17,362 nucleotides of DNA from Thermoflavifilum sp. (GTDB taxonomy: Bacteria > Bacteroidota > Bacteroidia > Chitinophagales > Chitinophagaceae): assembly GCA_019683625.1 (NCBI GenBank), contig JADGHY010000015.1:1-17362 (forward strand). Reading direction: 5' to 3'. The notes beneath the pieces were generated by a model. The model saw only the letters and a program-made list of their open reading frames with translations. It ran no database searches and had not been told where the DNA came from. Both the position numbers and the translations under genes were made by a program. This document shows, in pieces, positions 8,801 through 15,687 of this stretch. Positions within the stretch are counted from its first letter, which is position 1, and the number at the start of each line of letters is the position of its first letter.

Positions 8801-9025
8801 TCATAGCTCAACCAAATATCCCGGGCATTCAGATTCGGCCCAAAGCCATTTTTCCCATATCGGCTGGCCACAAATGCAGGGTAGCCGTTTACAGGAGAAA
8901 CAAAGCCGAAATAACTGCTGTTGGCAAGTGCAAACCATGTCTGTGAGCTTATAGCTTTCATTCACCACAATAGGTCTTCCGCATCGATCGCAATGCAGGA
9001 AGGATGTTACTGAAGACAAAGGCAT
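8801..9025 (-). CDS. Small cysteine-rich protein, putative zinc-binding, unknown function
   Basis: This 74-residue ORF starts at ATG 9025; a TTG two codons further upstream is also possible. It has nine cysteines. Eight of them form a regular pattern: CxxC at 12-15, CxC at 32-34, CxxC at 43-46 and CxC at 51-53, with one more at 68. CDRCGRPIV and CFSCKRLPCICG look like the knuckles of zinc ribbons or treble clefs, which would give two four-cysteine sites. There is no signal peptide or membrane segment, so it should be cytoplasmic. I do not recognise a named family. It ends 59 bp before the UbiD-family start and lies about 215 bp after bshC. TTTG-N18-TA just upstream is at best a weak promoter. 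It could still be a chance ORF, but such cysteine spacing is unlikely in random sequence. Confidence 0.5.
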   Translation of the reverse strand: MPLSSVTSFLHCDRCGRPIVVNESYKLTDMVCTCQQQLFRLCFSCKRLPCICGQPIWEKWLWAESECPGYLVEL

Positions 9026-9119
9026 AGGCAAATAGGTATCGATTCGGAAATGGTTGCAAACTACATTCCGGGCACGCAGCCTATATGCGTGAATTTGAAA
9101 ATTGTTTGTTTAGCCTCAC

Positions 9120-9136
9120 CTTAATCTTCGATTAAG
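9120..9136. other. Short perfect inverted repeat in the bshC-ubiD gap
   Basis: CTTAATC and GATTAAG form a 7-bp perfect dyad around a TTC loop. It lies 95 bp upstream of the Cys-rich ORF start and 105 bp past the bshC stop. No T-run follows on either strand, so it does not look like an intrinsic terminator. It could be an operator or chance. Confidence 0.3.
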
Positions 9137-9150
9137 TGCATTGCTCGCAG

Positions 9151-9189
9151 GGAAAAATCAAGCATGAAGCCGAATAACGCTTGTTTTCC
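9151..9189 (-). terminator. Weak terminator-like hairpin downstream of bshC
   Basis: On the minus strand GGAAAACAAGC pairs with GCTTGATTTTTCC. This gives 11 base pairs with a 2-base bulge and a 15-base loop, and the 3' arm carries a run of five Ts. It begins 52 bp past the bshC stop. The stem is A/T-rich and the loop is large, so termination is uncertain. The remainder of 9026-9240 shows nothing else I can identify. Confidence 0.3.
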
Positions 9190-9240
9190 GATGGAATTGT
9201 CTGAAGTTCATCTCTGTATCATCAGGTTCAAGCACCATGT

Positions 9241-10836
9241 TCAGGCATAAACGGCAACGGTGAAAGCGTTCCGGAAGGGATCCAGATGATGATGGATGGA
9301 GCGGAGGAAATCAGGCCCATATTGTGCGTAATAAGGCAAGAAATTTTCTATTCTTTCCTGCAGATGATGTTCGGGAAATAATTGATTATGCATGCGTTGA
9401 ATCTGGGTTGTTTGGATGTGCATCTTCTTTTTTTGTGCACGCAGCATTTTCAATTCCAGATTTTCCAACAGGTGCTGTGTACGCACACGGGCGGCTTTTA
9501 CTGATGCAATCAGGGTGCTGTCAATCGATGAAGCTTGTTGGGCTATCTGCTGAAAAAGGGCATCGATCTGGGAACGATAGGCCTGCAAACTAATTTCTGA
9601 GCCGGCTTCCTCCATCACATATTTCCGGATCAAACTATCCGGGTGCGAAAACACGTCTGCACAGGTTATATGCAGGCGCTGCATGAGGCGATATGTTTTT
9701 TCTGGGATCCACAACCAAGAAGATCGCAACATCAACAAGGGATAATGCACCTGAAAATGATGGAACAGCTTTTTTAATTCCAGCCAGTATGATAGTTCAC
9801 CTCCCCCACCAATAAATACCAGATTGGGCAAAAGCTTTTCCTGCATTATGCCACGCAACATCACATTCGGACTAATTTGTTCTGGATGCTCATGTATCCA
9901 GTGCCTGAGTGTGTTCACATCCCAGCTGATAGGGGTATGTAATACTTTCCAGGTTTGTCCATTTTTTACGATCCGTTCGCGAAGCTGTTGATCCAGATAA
10001 AACAAATTGATTTCACGAGGATGGGCCTGCACAGGATAATGTCGGGATAATTGTTCAATACTTTGTTGCACAACGTGAAAGGTGGTTTGGTGCAGCAATT
10101 CTTCTTCAAAAACCGGAATCATAGCTTGTTTAAATGCAGGCCTGTCGGGAATAAAAATCACCAATCCATATTCACCAAACAAGGCATTGCATAGGTATAA
10201 AGTAGCCGTTTGGATATCAGCATGGTTCAGATAAGCTTCTTTAAAGAGATCCATTAACCGGTGTGCATGTGTAGTAGGAGGCAGCAGCCGGACTATTTCA
10301 TCAATCATCTGGCTTAAGCCTTCGGGTTTCATCCGGCCCACGGCTCCTTTTTGCATCGTTTCCCAGCGGAAGTACTGGCCCGAAAGATAGAGGGTTCCCA
10401 ACTCCTGCAAATCATTGTCTTCACTTCCCATAAAATATACCGGCACAAAATGATAGGCAGGGTACCGTTCATTTAATGTTTCAGCCAACCGAATGGCGTG
10501 TATGATCTTGTAAATCACATACAGATAACCCGTGAATAAATTGGGCTGATGCGCCGTGCAGACGGTAAATGTATTTTCCTGCCTGAGCGACAAAATATTT
10601 TCCTTTACTTTTTCATGCAACGACATACCTGCATATTGCGCCAGCAGCTCATCGGTCAGCAGGTTCCGATAAAATGGAAATTGTTTGCGTTGCTGAATGA
10701 TATATTCGATATCGGCCTCGTGGGGAGGATATTGATAAAAGGGTTGAAGCTGAGGTTGTGCATGTAAGTAATCGAGAATAATCTGGGAAAAATATCCGGT
10801 AGCTTCGTAGGGAACATACTGAATCTGGCAGTCCAT
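9241..10836 (-). CDS. bshC: Bacillithiol biosynthesis cysteine-adding enzyme BshC
   Basis: BshC is the last enzyme of bacillithiol synthesis, adding cysteine to glucosaminyl-malate in the cytoplasm. From this start the protein has 531 residues, the usual length. The N-terminus YVPYEATGYFSQIILDY is typical. The nucleotide-fold motifs TAHQPNLFTG (near 94-103) and MGSEDNDLQE (near 135-144) are the Bacteroidota versions of the family signatures. GGGGELSYWLELK and a C-terminal antiparallel coiled coil (about 410-490) ending in LFPEHHLQERIENFLPYY complete the match. I chose ATG 10836 because the 20 extra residues of the longer ORF (to 10896) are unlike the family and overlap rimO. It follows the rimO stop by 25 bp, so the two are probably one operon. 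bshA and bshB are not in the window. Confidence 0.95.
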   Translation of the reverse strand: MDCQIQYVPYEATGYFSQIILDYLHAQPQLQPFYQYPPHEADIEYIIQQRKQFPFYRNLLTDELLAQYAGMSLHEKVKENILSLRQENTFTVCTAHQPNLFTGYLYVIYKIIHAIRLAETLNERYPAYHFVPVYFMGSEDNDLQELGTLYLSGQYFRWETMQKGAVGRMKPEGLSQMIDEIVRLLPPTTHAHRLMDLFKEAYLNHADIQTATLYLCNALFGEYGLVIFIPDRPAFKQAMIPVFEEELLHQTTFHVVQQSIEQLSRHYPVQAHPREINLFYLDQQLRERIVKNGQTWKVLHTPISWDVNTLRHWIHEHPEQISPNVMLRGIMQEKLLPNLVFIGGGGELSYWLELKKLFHHFQVHYPLLMLRSSWLWIPEKTYRLMQRLHITCADVFSHPDSLIRKYVMEEAGSEISLQAYRSQIDALFQQIAQQASSIDSTLIASVKAARVRTQHLLENLELKMLRAQKKKMHIQTTQIQRMHNQLFPEHHLQERIENFLPYYAQYGPDFLRSIHHHLDPFRNAFTVAVYA

Positions 10837-10861
10837 GTATTCAATTTCTTTAGTTTCTTCG

Positions 10862-12172
10862 TTAATCGACAAGCCTGCCTTCCAGGTCATAGTCATAAGC
10901 CTGGGTAATGTGTACCTTTACAAATTGTCCTGGTGATAAGTTCTTGGGGGAATGAATGATCACTTCGTTATCTACCTCGGGTGAATCATATTCGGTTCTG
11001 CCCACAAATCGGCCTGCCTCCCGGCGATCTACGATAACTTTCAGCACTTGGCCAATGCGGGCCAGGTTTTTTTCGTAGGAAATTTCGCGCTGGCAATCCA
11101 TCACCCGTTCAGCCCGTTTTTCTTTTTCTTCCTGGCTGATGGTGTCGGGCAGATGAAAAGCACGGGTATGTTCTTCGTGGGAATAGGTGAAAACGCCTAC
11201 CCGATCAAAACGGGTTTTCTCCATGAAAGCCATTAATTCATCTACGTGCTGAGGCGTTTCGCCCGGAAAGCCTACGATGAAGGTGGTACGAAGGCATATT
11301 TCCGGGATGGTTTCCCGAATCTTGTGGATCAGTTGCTCAATATAAGCACGGTTGGTTTGCCGATGCATGGCCAGAAGAATAGGATCGCTGATATGCTGCA
11401 GAGGGATGTCCAGGTATTTGCAGATTTTAGGTTGGCTTTTCACCACGTCCAGGATATCCAGCGGGAATTGTGCCGGGTAGGCATAATGAAGGCGAATCCA
11501 TTCGATGCCTGGCACTTTGGTCAGTTTTTCCAGCAAGGTACCAAGCATGCGTTTTTTATAAAGATCCAGGCCATAGTAGGTTAACTCCTGGGCGATGAGG
11601 ATGAGCTCTTTTACCCCTTTTTCGGCAAGCTTTCGGGCTTCCAGCAGAATCTCATCCATGGGGCGAGACTGGTGTTTGCCACGCATGAGCGGGATGGCGC
11701 AGAAAGCACAGGTGCGGTTGCATCCTTCGCTGATTTTGAGATAAGCATAATGCCGGGGTGTGCTCAGCAGCCGCTCTCCTACCAATTCCTGTTTATAGTC
11801 GGCCTGCAGCCATTGCAGCACTTCACGATAGGGTTCTGTGCCAAACCAGGCATCGACCTCTGGGATTTCGGCGGCTAATTCGTTTTGATATCGGGCGCTG
11901 AGGCATCCGGTAACGATTACCTGCCGTACCTTCCCGCTTTTCTTTCTTTCTACCTGCTGCAGGATAGTTTGGATGGATTCCGCTTTGGCTTTATCAATGA
12001 AACCACAGGTGTTGATGATCACCACTTCATGATCGGAGCGGCGGCTTTCATGGGCCACTGCAATATCATTTGCCTGCAGCTGGGCACTAAGCACTTCGCT
12101 ATCCACCAGATTCTTTGCGCATCCCAGGGTGATGATATTGACTTTATTCGGTCGGAATGTTTTTGTTTTCAA
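10862..12172 (-). CDS. rimO: Ribosomal protein S12 methylthiotransferase RimO (TTG start)
   Basis: RimO is a radical-SAM enzyme that methylthiolates the conserved aspartate of ribosomal protein S12. The 436-residue protein has all three parts. The N-terminal MTTase domain has auxiliary-cluster cysteines 18 (TLGCAKN), 56 (NTCGF) and 90 (VTGC). The radical-SAM motif CNRTCAFC gives Cys151, 155 and 158 with MRGKHQSR following. A C-terminal TRAM domain covers about 370-436 and ends YDLEGRLVD. The VDSEVL after the first cysteine and the TRAM length favour RimO over MiaB. The start is TTG: the encoded MKTKT matches the usual N-terminus in this phylum, no in-frame ATG lies near, and TACCTTTG lies 18 bases upstream. 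The bshC gene follows after 25 bp. Confidence 0.95.
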   Translation of the reverse strand: MKTKTFRPNKVNIITLGCAKNLVDSEVLSAQLQANDIAVAHESRRSDHEVVIINTCGFIDKAKAESIQTILQQVERKKSGKVRQVIVTGCLSARYQNELAAEIPEVDAWFGTEPYREVLQWLQADYKQELVGERLLSTPRHYAYLKISEGCNRTCAFCAIPLMRGKHQSRPMDEILLEARKLAEKGVKELILIAQELTYYGLDLYKKRMLGTLLEKLTKVPGIEWIRLHYAYPAQFPLDILDVVKSQPKICKYLDIPLQHISDPILLAMHRQTNRAYIEQLIHKIRETIPEICLRTTFIVGFPGETPQHVDELMAFMEKTRFDRVGVFTYSHEEHTRAFHLPDTISQEEKEKRAERVMDCQREISYEKNLARIGQVLKVIVDRREAGRFVGRTEYDSPEVDNEVIIHSPKNLSPGQFVKVHITQAYDYDLEGRLVD

Positions 12173-12190
12173 GCCTTAGAAATTGTGGTG

Positions 12191-12198
12191 CAAAGGTA
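12191..12198 (-). promoter_or_regulatory. -7 promoter element upstream of rimO
   Basis: TACCTTTG on the minus strand fully matches TAnnTTTG and is identical to the element before lpd. It lies in the 51-bp gap after the oxidoreductase gene, 18 bases upstream of the rimO TTG. The -33 position is poor (ATGC). It suggests that rimO-bshC can be transcribed on its own. Confidence 0.45.
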
Positions 12199-12223
12199 CC
12201 ATCATTTGCTGGAAACGGCATCT

Positions 12224-13096
12224 TCAGGATTTGCCGCGGGCAATGGCAGTAAATGCGCTCCAGTCCTTTTCAGCCCATCCTTTTCCCATGGCTTGTTGCA
12301 GGTGGGCTTTAAGGGTTTCGGTAAGCGGCATTTCACAGTTCTTGGCTGCAGCAGCCTGTTGAACCAGTTGCACGTCTTTCAGGCCAAGGCGCAAGGAAAA
12401 TTGCGCCTCATCGAATTGTTCCTGCAAAATCAATTTTCCATAGCCCAGATAAGCAGCACAATTGAAAAGTGTCTGGGTAATCATCCCGTAAAATTGTTCG
12501 GCAGGCAGTTGATAAGCTTCCACCATCCGGTAAGCTTCGGCCATGGCCTCCATGGCGGTAGCCAGAAGAAAGTTAATGCCTAACTTGGCTACATTGGCAT
12601 GCATGGGATGAGGGCCATAGTCAAAAATCAACCGGGCTCCCATGTCTTTCAATATGGGTTCAATTTGATTTTTGGCAGCAGCTTCTCCCGCCATGCAAAT
12701 GTGGATGGCTTTTGCCCGGGCGGCTTCGGGCCTGCCCATGATAGGAGCCGAAATGAGTATCTTCCCTGATTCCATATACTTTTCATGGAGTTGTTCGATC
12801 AGTTGTGGGGAAACAGTGCTCATCGACACGTGGATACCTCCATCTGGCAGATGATCAAGAATAGCCGGGTGAATTTCCCGCAGGGCCGTGTCATCGGCTA
12901 CGAGGGAAATCACAACCTGCACCTGTTTGCATAATTCACCCACGGAACCGCAAATCCGGGCTTCCTGCTGAAAGGCTTCCAGTTTCGAGGGCGTACGGTT
13001 GTACAAATACAGTTGATAACCTGCATCAATCAGATGACGAATCAGGGGTTGGGCTAAATGTCCTGCTCCGATAAATCCTAATATTTTATGATCCAT
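12224..13096 (-). CDS. NAD(P)-dependent oxidoreductase, 3-hydroxyisobutyrate dehydrogenase family
   Basis: The 290-residue protein belongs to the beta-hydroxyacid dehydrogenase family. The dinucleotide-binding motif is GFIGAGHLA at 7-15; the third glycine of GxGxxG is Ala15. YNRTPSK at 32-38 follows strand beta-2, and Arg34 in an NRT context suggests NADP(H) over NAD(H) (inference). The substrate loop is SAPIMGRPEAARA at 116-128, where many relatives have DAPVSGG. The catalytic lysine is Lys171 in NVAKLGINF, with Asn168 in the usual place. The C-terminal all-helical domain is complete. The loop with Arg122 points to the succinic-semialdehyde/glyoxylate reductase or imine reductase side, but the substrate cannot be fixed. 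It follows the DUF3307 gene by 15 bp and is probably co-transcribed with it; rimO begins 51 bp further on. Confidence 0.9.
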   Translation of the reverse strand: MDHKILGFIGAGHLAQPLIRHLIDAGYQLYLYNRTPSKLEAFQQEARICGSVGELCKQVQVVISLVADDTALREIHPAILDHLPDGGIHVSMSTVSPQLIEQLHEKYMESGKILISAPIMGRPEAARAKAIHICMAGEAAAKNQIEPILKDMGARLIFDYGPHPMHANVAKLGINFLLATAMEAMAEAYRMVEAYQLPAEQFYGMITQTLFNCAAYLGYGKLILQEQFDEAQFSLRLGLKDVQLVQQAAAAKNCEMPLTETLKAHLQQAMGKGWAEKDWSAFTAIARGKS

Positions 13097-13111
13097 AGCT
13101 ATACGGTTTTG

Positions 13112-13837
13112 TCAAAAAGCTATCGTGTGTAGGTGAGCCAACAGATAATTGGTCAACAAGCCTGTGGCGATGGCTAAGGTGAAGCTCAACAGGGTGCCCA
13201 CCATCACATATTCGGTGAGCTGACGGTCGTGGGCTTCTTTCAAGTCGCCAAACCGGAAAATGGATTTTGCGGCAAACAAAAATCCTACGCCTTGCCATTG
13301 GCCTAACACCACAAACCACAGAATCAGCATTCTTTCCAGCATACCGATCCATTGCCCGGCATGCAGAAGAGAGGCTTTGTCGCGCACCTGGGGTGTCCAG
13401 CGGGCAATCCACACCCTGATCCATACCGAGCACGGCAGGGTGAGAAAGAGCATGGCAGCCATCCAGACAATTACCGATGGCTGCACCCAGCTAGCTTCAA
13501 GCCAGGGCTGATGGAGGTACCAGCGGGCAGCCATCCATAGGCTGGCGAGATGCAGCAACTGATCGGCCAAAAATAATCCTCCGGCCGGAAGATGTCCATG
13601 TTGCCTAACGGTTTCCTTCCCCCAATCTATACCGCCATGCACAAGGCCTAATCCCAGTGCCCAGGGCCAGAAATCCAGCCTACGGCTCAGCAGCCATAGC
13701 AGTAATACATGCACCAACAGATGGGCGTAAAACTGGGGCGCAGCCCATCCCCGATCCTCTTTAGCCTTGACCCAGGAAGCAGGCTGCAAAAAGAAATCTG
13801 CCAGCCAATGTGCCACCAGTAAGCTGATGAAAAGCAT
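13112..13837 (-). CDS. DUF3307 multi-pass membrane protein
   Basis: The 241-residue protein is strongly hydrophobic, with about six membrane segments (roughly 1-18, 36-52, 57-72, 90-106, 120-140, 165-190 and 210-236, not all certain to cross). DUF3307 landmarks visible are LLVAHWLADFFLQP at 6-19, the histidines in FYAHLLVH (39 and 43), HGGID at 67-71 and LADQLLHL at 90-97. The second half, GQWIGMLERMLIL (161-173) and AKSIFRFGDLKEAHDR (190-205), is the conserved tail of the Bacteroidota form. Polar His and Asp residues within the membrane suggest a metal or active site, but the function is unknown. Its ATG overlaps the SatD-like stop by one base (TAATG), indicating translational coupling. Confidence 0.88.
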   Translation of the reverse strand: MLFISLLVAHWLADFFLQPASWVKAKEDRGWAAPQFYAHLLVHVLLLWLLSRRLDFWPWALGLGLVHGGIDWGKETVRQHGHLPAGGLFLADQLLHLASLWMAARWYLHQPWLEASWVQPSVIVWMAAMLFLTLPCSVWIRVWIARWTPQVRDKASLLHAGQWIGMLERMLILWFVVLGQWQGVGFLFAAKSIFRFGDLKEAHDRQLTEYVMVGTLLSFTLAIATGLLTNYLLAHLHTIAF

Positions 13838-14451
13838 TAAGAAAAATATTTTGATAAGTTAACCCGAAAACGTTTTTCCACTTCCATCACCTCCTGAAAA
13901 TAAGCTGTTTTCAGTCTTTTGCTCACGGCATGCTGCTGAATGTGCAATTTTTTGCCGAGTTGTTGTTGGGAAGCATCCGGGTGCTCGAGCGATAATTTCA
14001 CCACCTCGGCAGCCTTGTTAGTCCAGTGATTCATGGCAATGAGGCAAAGCCTGAAATACAAATTCATTTCTGCATCGAATTCCGGATTGGCTGTCTGGAT
14101 AGCCAGCAGCAATTTTTCCTTTTGCAGCCGCTCAAACCGGGATCCGGAAAAGCTAAAAGCCGTTCCATTGCTTTCGGTGATGCGCTCGCCTAAATATGCT
14201 GCCTCTCCCAGCCCGATGGCCATTCGCACGTCTATATGTTTGCACATCTTCACAGAGGCTTTGATGTAGGTTGCCATCCAGAAAGCCCGTTCCGGCTGGT
14301 TCAGCATCAGCTGAAAGCTATCACCCCGGAATATTTCCCAGTCTTTCGGGGAACTGCCGGCCCGGCTTAGTGCTTCTTTCAGGGCCTTCATCCATGAAGC
14401 TGGCGATAATTTCCGGGAATGGACAATATCGCCCGTGATCACTGCCACCAT
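13837..14451 (-). CDS. SatD-family-like protein with C-terminal helix-turn-helix
   Basis: From ATG 14451 the protein has 204 residues. The N-terminal half resembles the SatD family: TGDIVHSR at 6-13, RGDSFQ at 42-47 (GDEFQ in many relatives), RMAIGLGE at 76-83 and NGTAFSFSG at 95-103. This order of an aspartate strand, a GD-x-F hairpin and a glycine-rich strand recalls class III nucleotidyl cyclases (inference). Residues about 149-184 form a clear helix-turn-helix (SQQQLGKKLHIQQHAVSKRL), so it probably binds DNA. No signal peptide is seen. An in-frame ATG at 14487 would add 12 residues, but MVAVITGDI is the usual family start. The transcript may be leaderless. It overlaps the DUF3307 gene by one base, a pairing I recall from other Bacteroidota. 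SatD was named for acid tolerance and secretion in streptococci; its role here is unknown. Confidence 0.85.
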   Translation of the reverse strand: MVAVITGDIVHSRKLSPASWMKALKEALSRAGSSPKDWEIFRGDSFQLMLNQPERAFWMATYIKASVKMCKHIDVRMAIGLGEAAYLGERITESNGTAFSFSGSRFERLQKEKLLLAIQTANPEFDAEMNLYFRLCLIAMNHWTNKAAEVVKLSLEHPDASQQQLGKKLHIQQHAVSKRLKTAYFQEVMEVEKRFRVNLSKYFS

Positions 14452-14455
14452 GTAC

Positions 14456-14487
14456 CAAATGTAAGCCGAATTTCCGGCATATTCCAA
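14456..14487 (-). promoter_or_regulatory. Candidate promoter of the satD-like operon
   Basis: On the minus strand TTGG (14487-14484) is followed after 20 bases by TACATTTG (14463-14456), a full match to the -7 element with one mismatch in the -33 element. Only four bases separate the -7 box from ATG 14451. Transcription would therefore begin at or next to the start codon, giving a leaderless message. Confidence 0.5.
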
Positions 14488-14536
14488 TTAATTCCTTTTA
14501 AATGGAATAATAACAAAAATCACTTATAAGCGGAAT
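14460..14536. repeat. Repeated half-sites upstream of the satD-like gene, possible operator
   Basis: The 90-bp gap between the glycerate kinase stop and the satD-like start holds two 12-base direct repeats, 14460-14471 and 14525-14536, matching at 10 of 12 positions (consensus TrTAAGCsGAAT). Between them are ATTCC at 14481-14485 and 14491-14495, exactly 10 bp or one helical turn apart, and GGAAT at 14504-14508, inverted. A palindrome CTTATAAG lies at 14523-14530. One direct repeat overlaps the -7 box, and ATTCC at 14481 overlaps the -33 box. This layout suits a repressor or autoregulator, possibly the SatD-like protein itself; that is inference. Confidence 0.4.
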
Positions 14537-14541
14537 ACGAT

Positions 14542-15687
14542 TTAGGGAAAGCGTTTACTTAGTTGGAGCAGTCGGCCTAGTTGCAGGCCGGTGCGAAACA
14601 GGTGTTGGCGGGTGGCTGCAATGTGGTCGGACAGAGAACCTGGTCCGTTGACAACAGATAGCATCATGTCGAAATGCTGTTGAAGCCGGGCTGAAGGGTG
14701 TTTGGGGATTTCTCCGGCCAGGGCAATGACGGGAATACCTTGTGCATGGGCATATTGTGCCACGATGAGGGGGGCTTTACCGTCCAGCGTTTGGGTGTCG
14801 ATGCGGCCTTCTCCGGTGATGACGATATGGCTATGGAGCAAGGCAGTATGGAAGTGGGTATAGTCGAGAAAAAATGAAGCGCCTGGTAGCAATTCGGCTC
14901 CCAGCCAGGCGTGCAATCCGCCGGCCATGCCGCCGGCAGCTCCTGCCCGGGGATGTTGCAACAGCGAGATACCTGTTTGCTGGCGGGTGACCTCGGCAAA
15001 GCGATGGAGGGCTTCTTCCAGGCGAGGAATCATGGCCGGGGTAGCGCCTTTTTGTGGGGCATAGCGGGCTACGGTGCCGCCGGAGCCAAGCAGGGGAATA
15101 TCTACATCACAAAGCACCTTCCAGCTGAGACCCTCGCGCAGGGGTATTAAGGCCCGGTCGTCAATCCGGTGAAGGCGGTGCAGCTGCAAGGGCAAACGGG
15201 TAAGCGTCCGGCCCCTGCGATCGAGAAAAACAGCTCCCAGTGCCCCAAGCAAGCCCGTTCCGCCATCCACGGTTGCGCTGCCGCCTATGCCGATGAGTAT
15301 TTCCCTGGGATGTCGTCGCAAGGCTGCAGCAATGAGCTCTCCCGTACCCCAGGTATTTGCCTCCAGAGGCCGCAGTTCCTTGGGCTGCAGCAGGCGCAGG
15401 CCCGAGGCAGCAGCCATTTCCACTACAGCCGTCTGGCGTTCACTTAGCCACAAATATCGGGCTCGGATGGGCCGCAGCAGCGGATCGTGGCAGTGCACTG
15501 TCAGGTGTTTTCCCCCCAGATGAAAATGCAGGCTTTCGGCCGTAAAATCACCGCCATCGGCAACCGGAAATAGCCGGATTTGCTGGGAAGCGATGCCGGC
15601 CTGATGCAGGCCACGGGCAAGGGCTTTTACGGCCTCAATGGCCGATAAGCCGTGTTTAAAACTATTGCATGCCAGTAAGATGTTCAT
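14542..15687 (-). CDS. glxK: Glycerate kinase (GlxK/GarK type)
   Basis: This 381-residue enzyme phosphorylates D-glycerate with ATP, linking glyoxylate, serine or sugar-acid breakdown to glycolysis. It belongs to the TIGR00045 type. Visible signatures are NSFKHGLSA at 8-16, PVADGGDFT at 41-49 (GGEGT in most relatives), MAAASGL at 91-97, TWGTGELI at 112-119, GIGGSATVDGGTG at 133-145, CDVDIPLLG at 193-201 and GEGRIDTQTLDGKAP at 292-306. Length and start are normal. The start ATG overlaps the stop of the OmpA-type lipoprotein gene by 4 bp (ATGA), so translation is probably coupled although the functions look unrelated. Whether the product is 2- or 3-phosphoglycerate cannot be read from the sequence. 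Confidence 0.95.
   Translation of the reverse strand: MNILLACNSFKHGLSAIEAVKALARGLHQAGIASQQIRLFPVADGGDFTAESLHFHLGGKHLTVHCHDPLLRPIRARYLWLSERQTAVVEMAAASGLRLLQPKELRPLEANTWGTGELIAAALRRHPREILIGIGGSATVDGGTGLLGALGAVFLDRRGRTLTRLPLQLHRLHRIDDRALIPLREGLSWKVLCDVDIPLLGSGGTVARYAPQKGATPAMIPRLEEALHRFAEVTRQQTGISLLQHPRAGAAGGMAGGLHAWLGAELLPGASFFLDYTHFHTALLHSHIVITGEGRIDTQTLDGKAPLIVAQYAHAQGIPVIALAGEIPKHPSARLQQHFDMMLSVVNGPGSLSDHIAATRQHLFRTGLQLGRLLQLSKRFP

Noticed and set aside
8742..8804. In-frame N-terminal extension of the UbiD-family gene from ATG 8804
   Set aside because: The extra 21 residues do not resemble the family, and a perfect -7 element (8757-8764) lies within them.
8779..8961. 60-residue minus-strand ORF overlapping the Cys-rich ORF in another frame
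   Set aside because: It shows no domain pattern, while the overlapping frame has the regular cysteine spacing.
10837..10896. In-frame N-terminal extension of bshC from 10896
   Set aside because: It overlaps the end of rimO and adds residues absent from BshC relatives. ATG 10836 gives the normal start and length.
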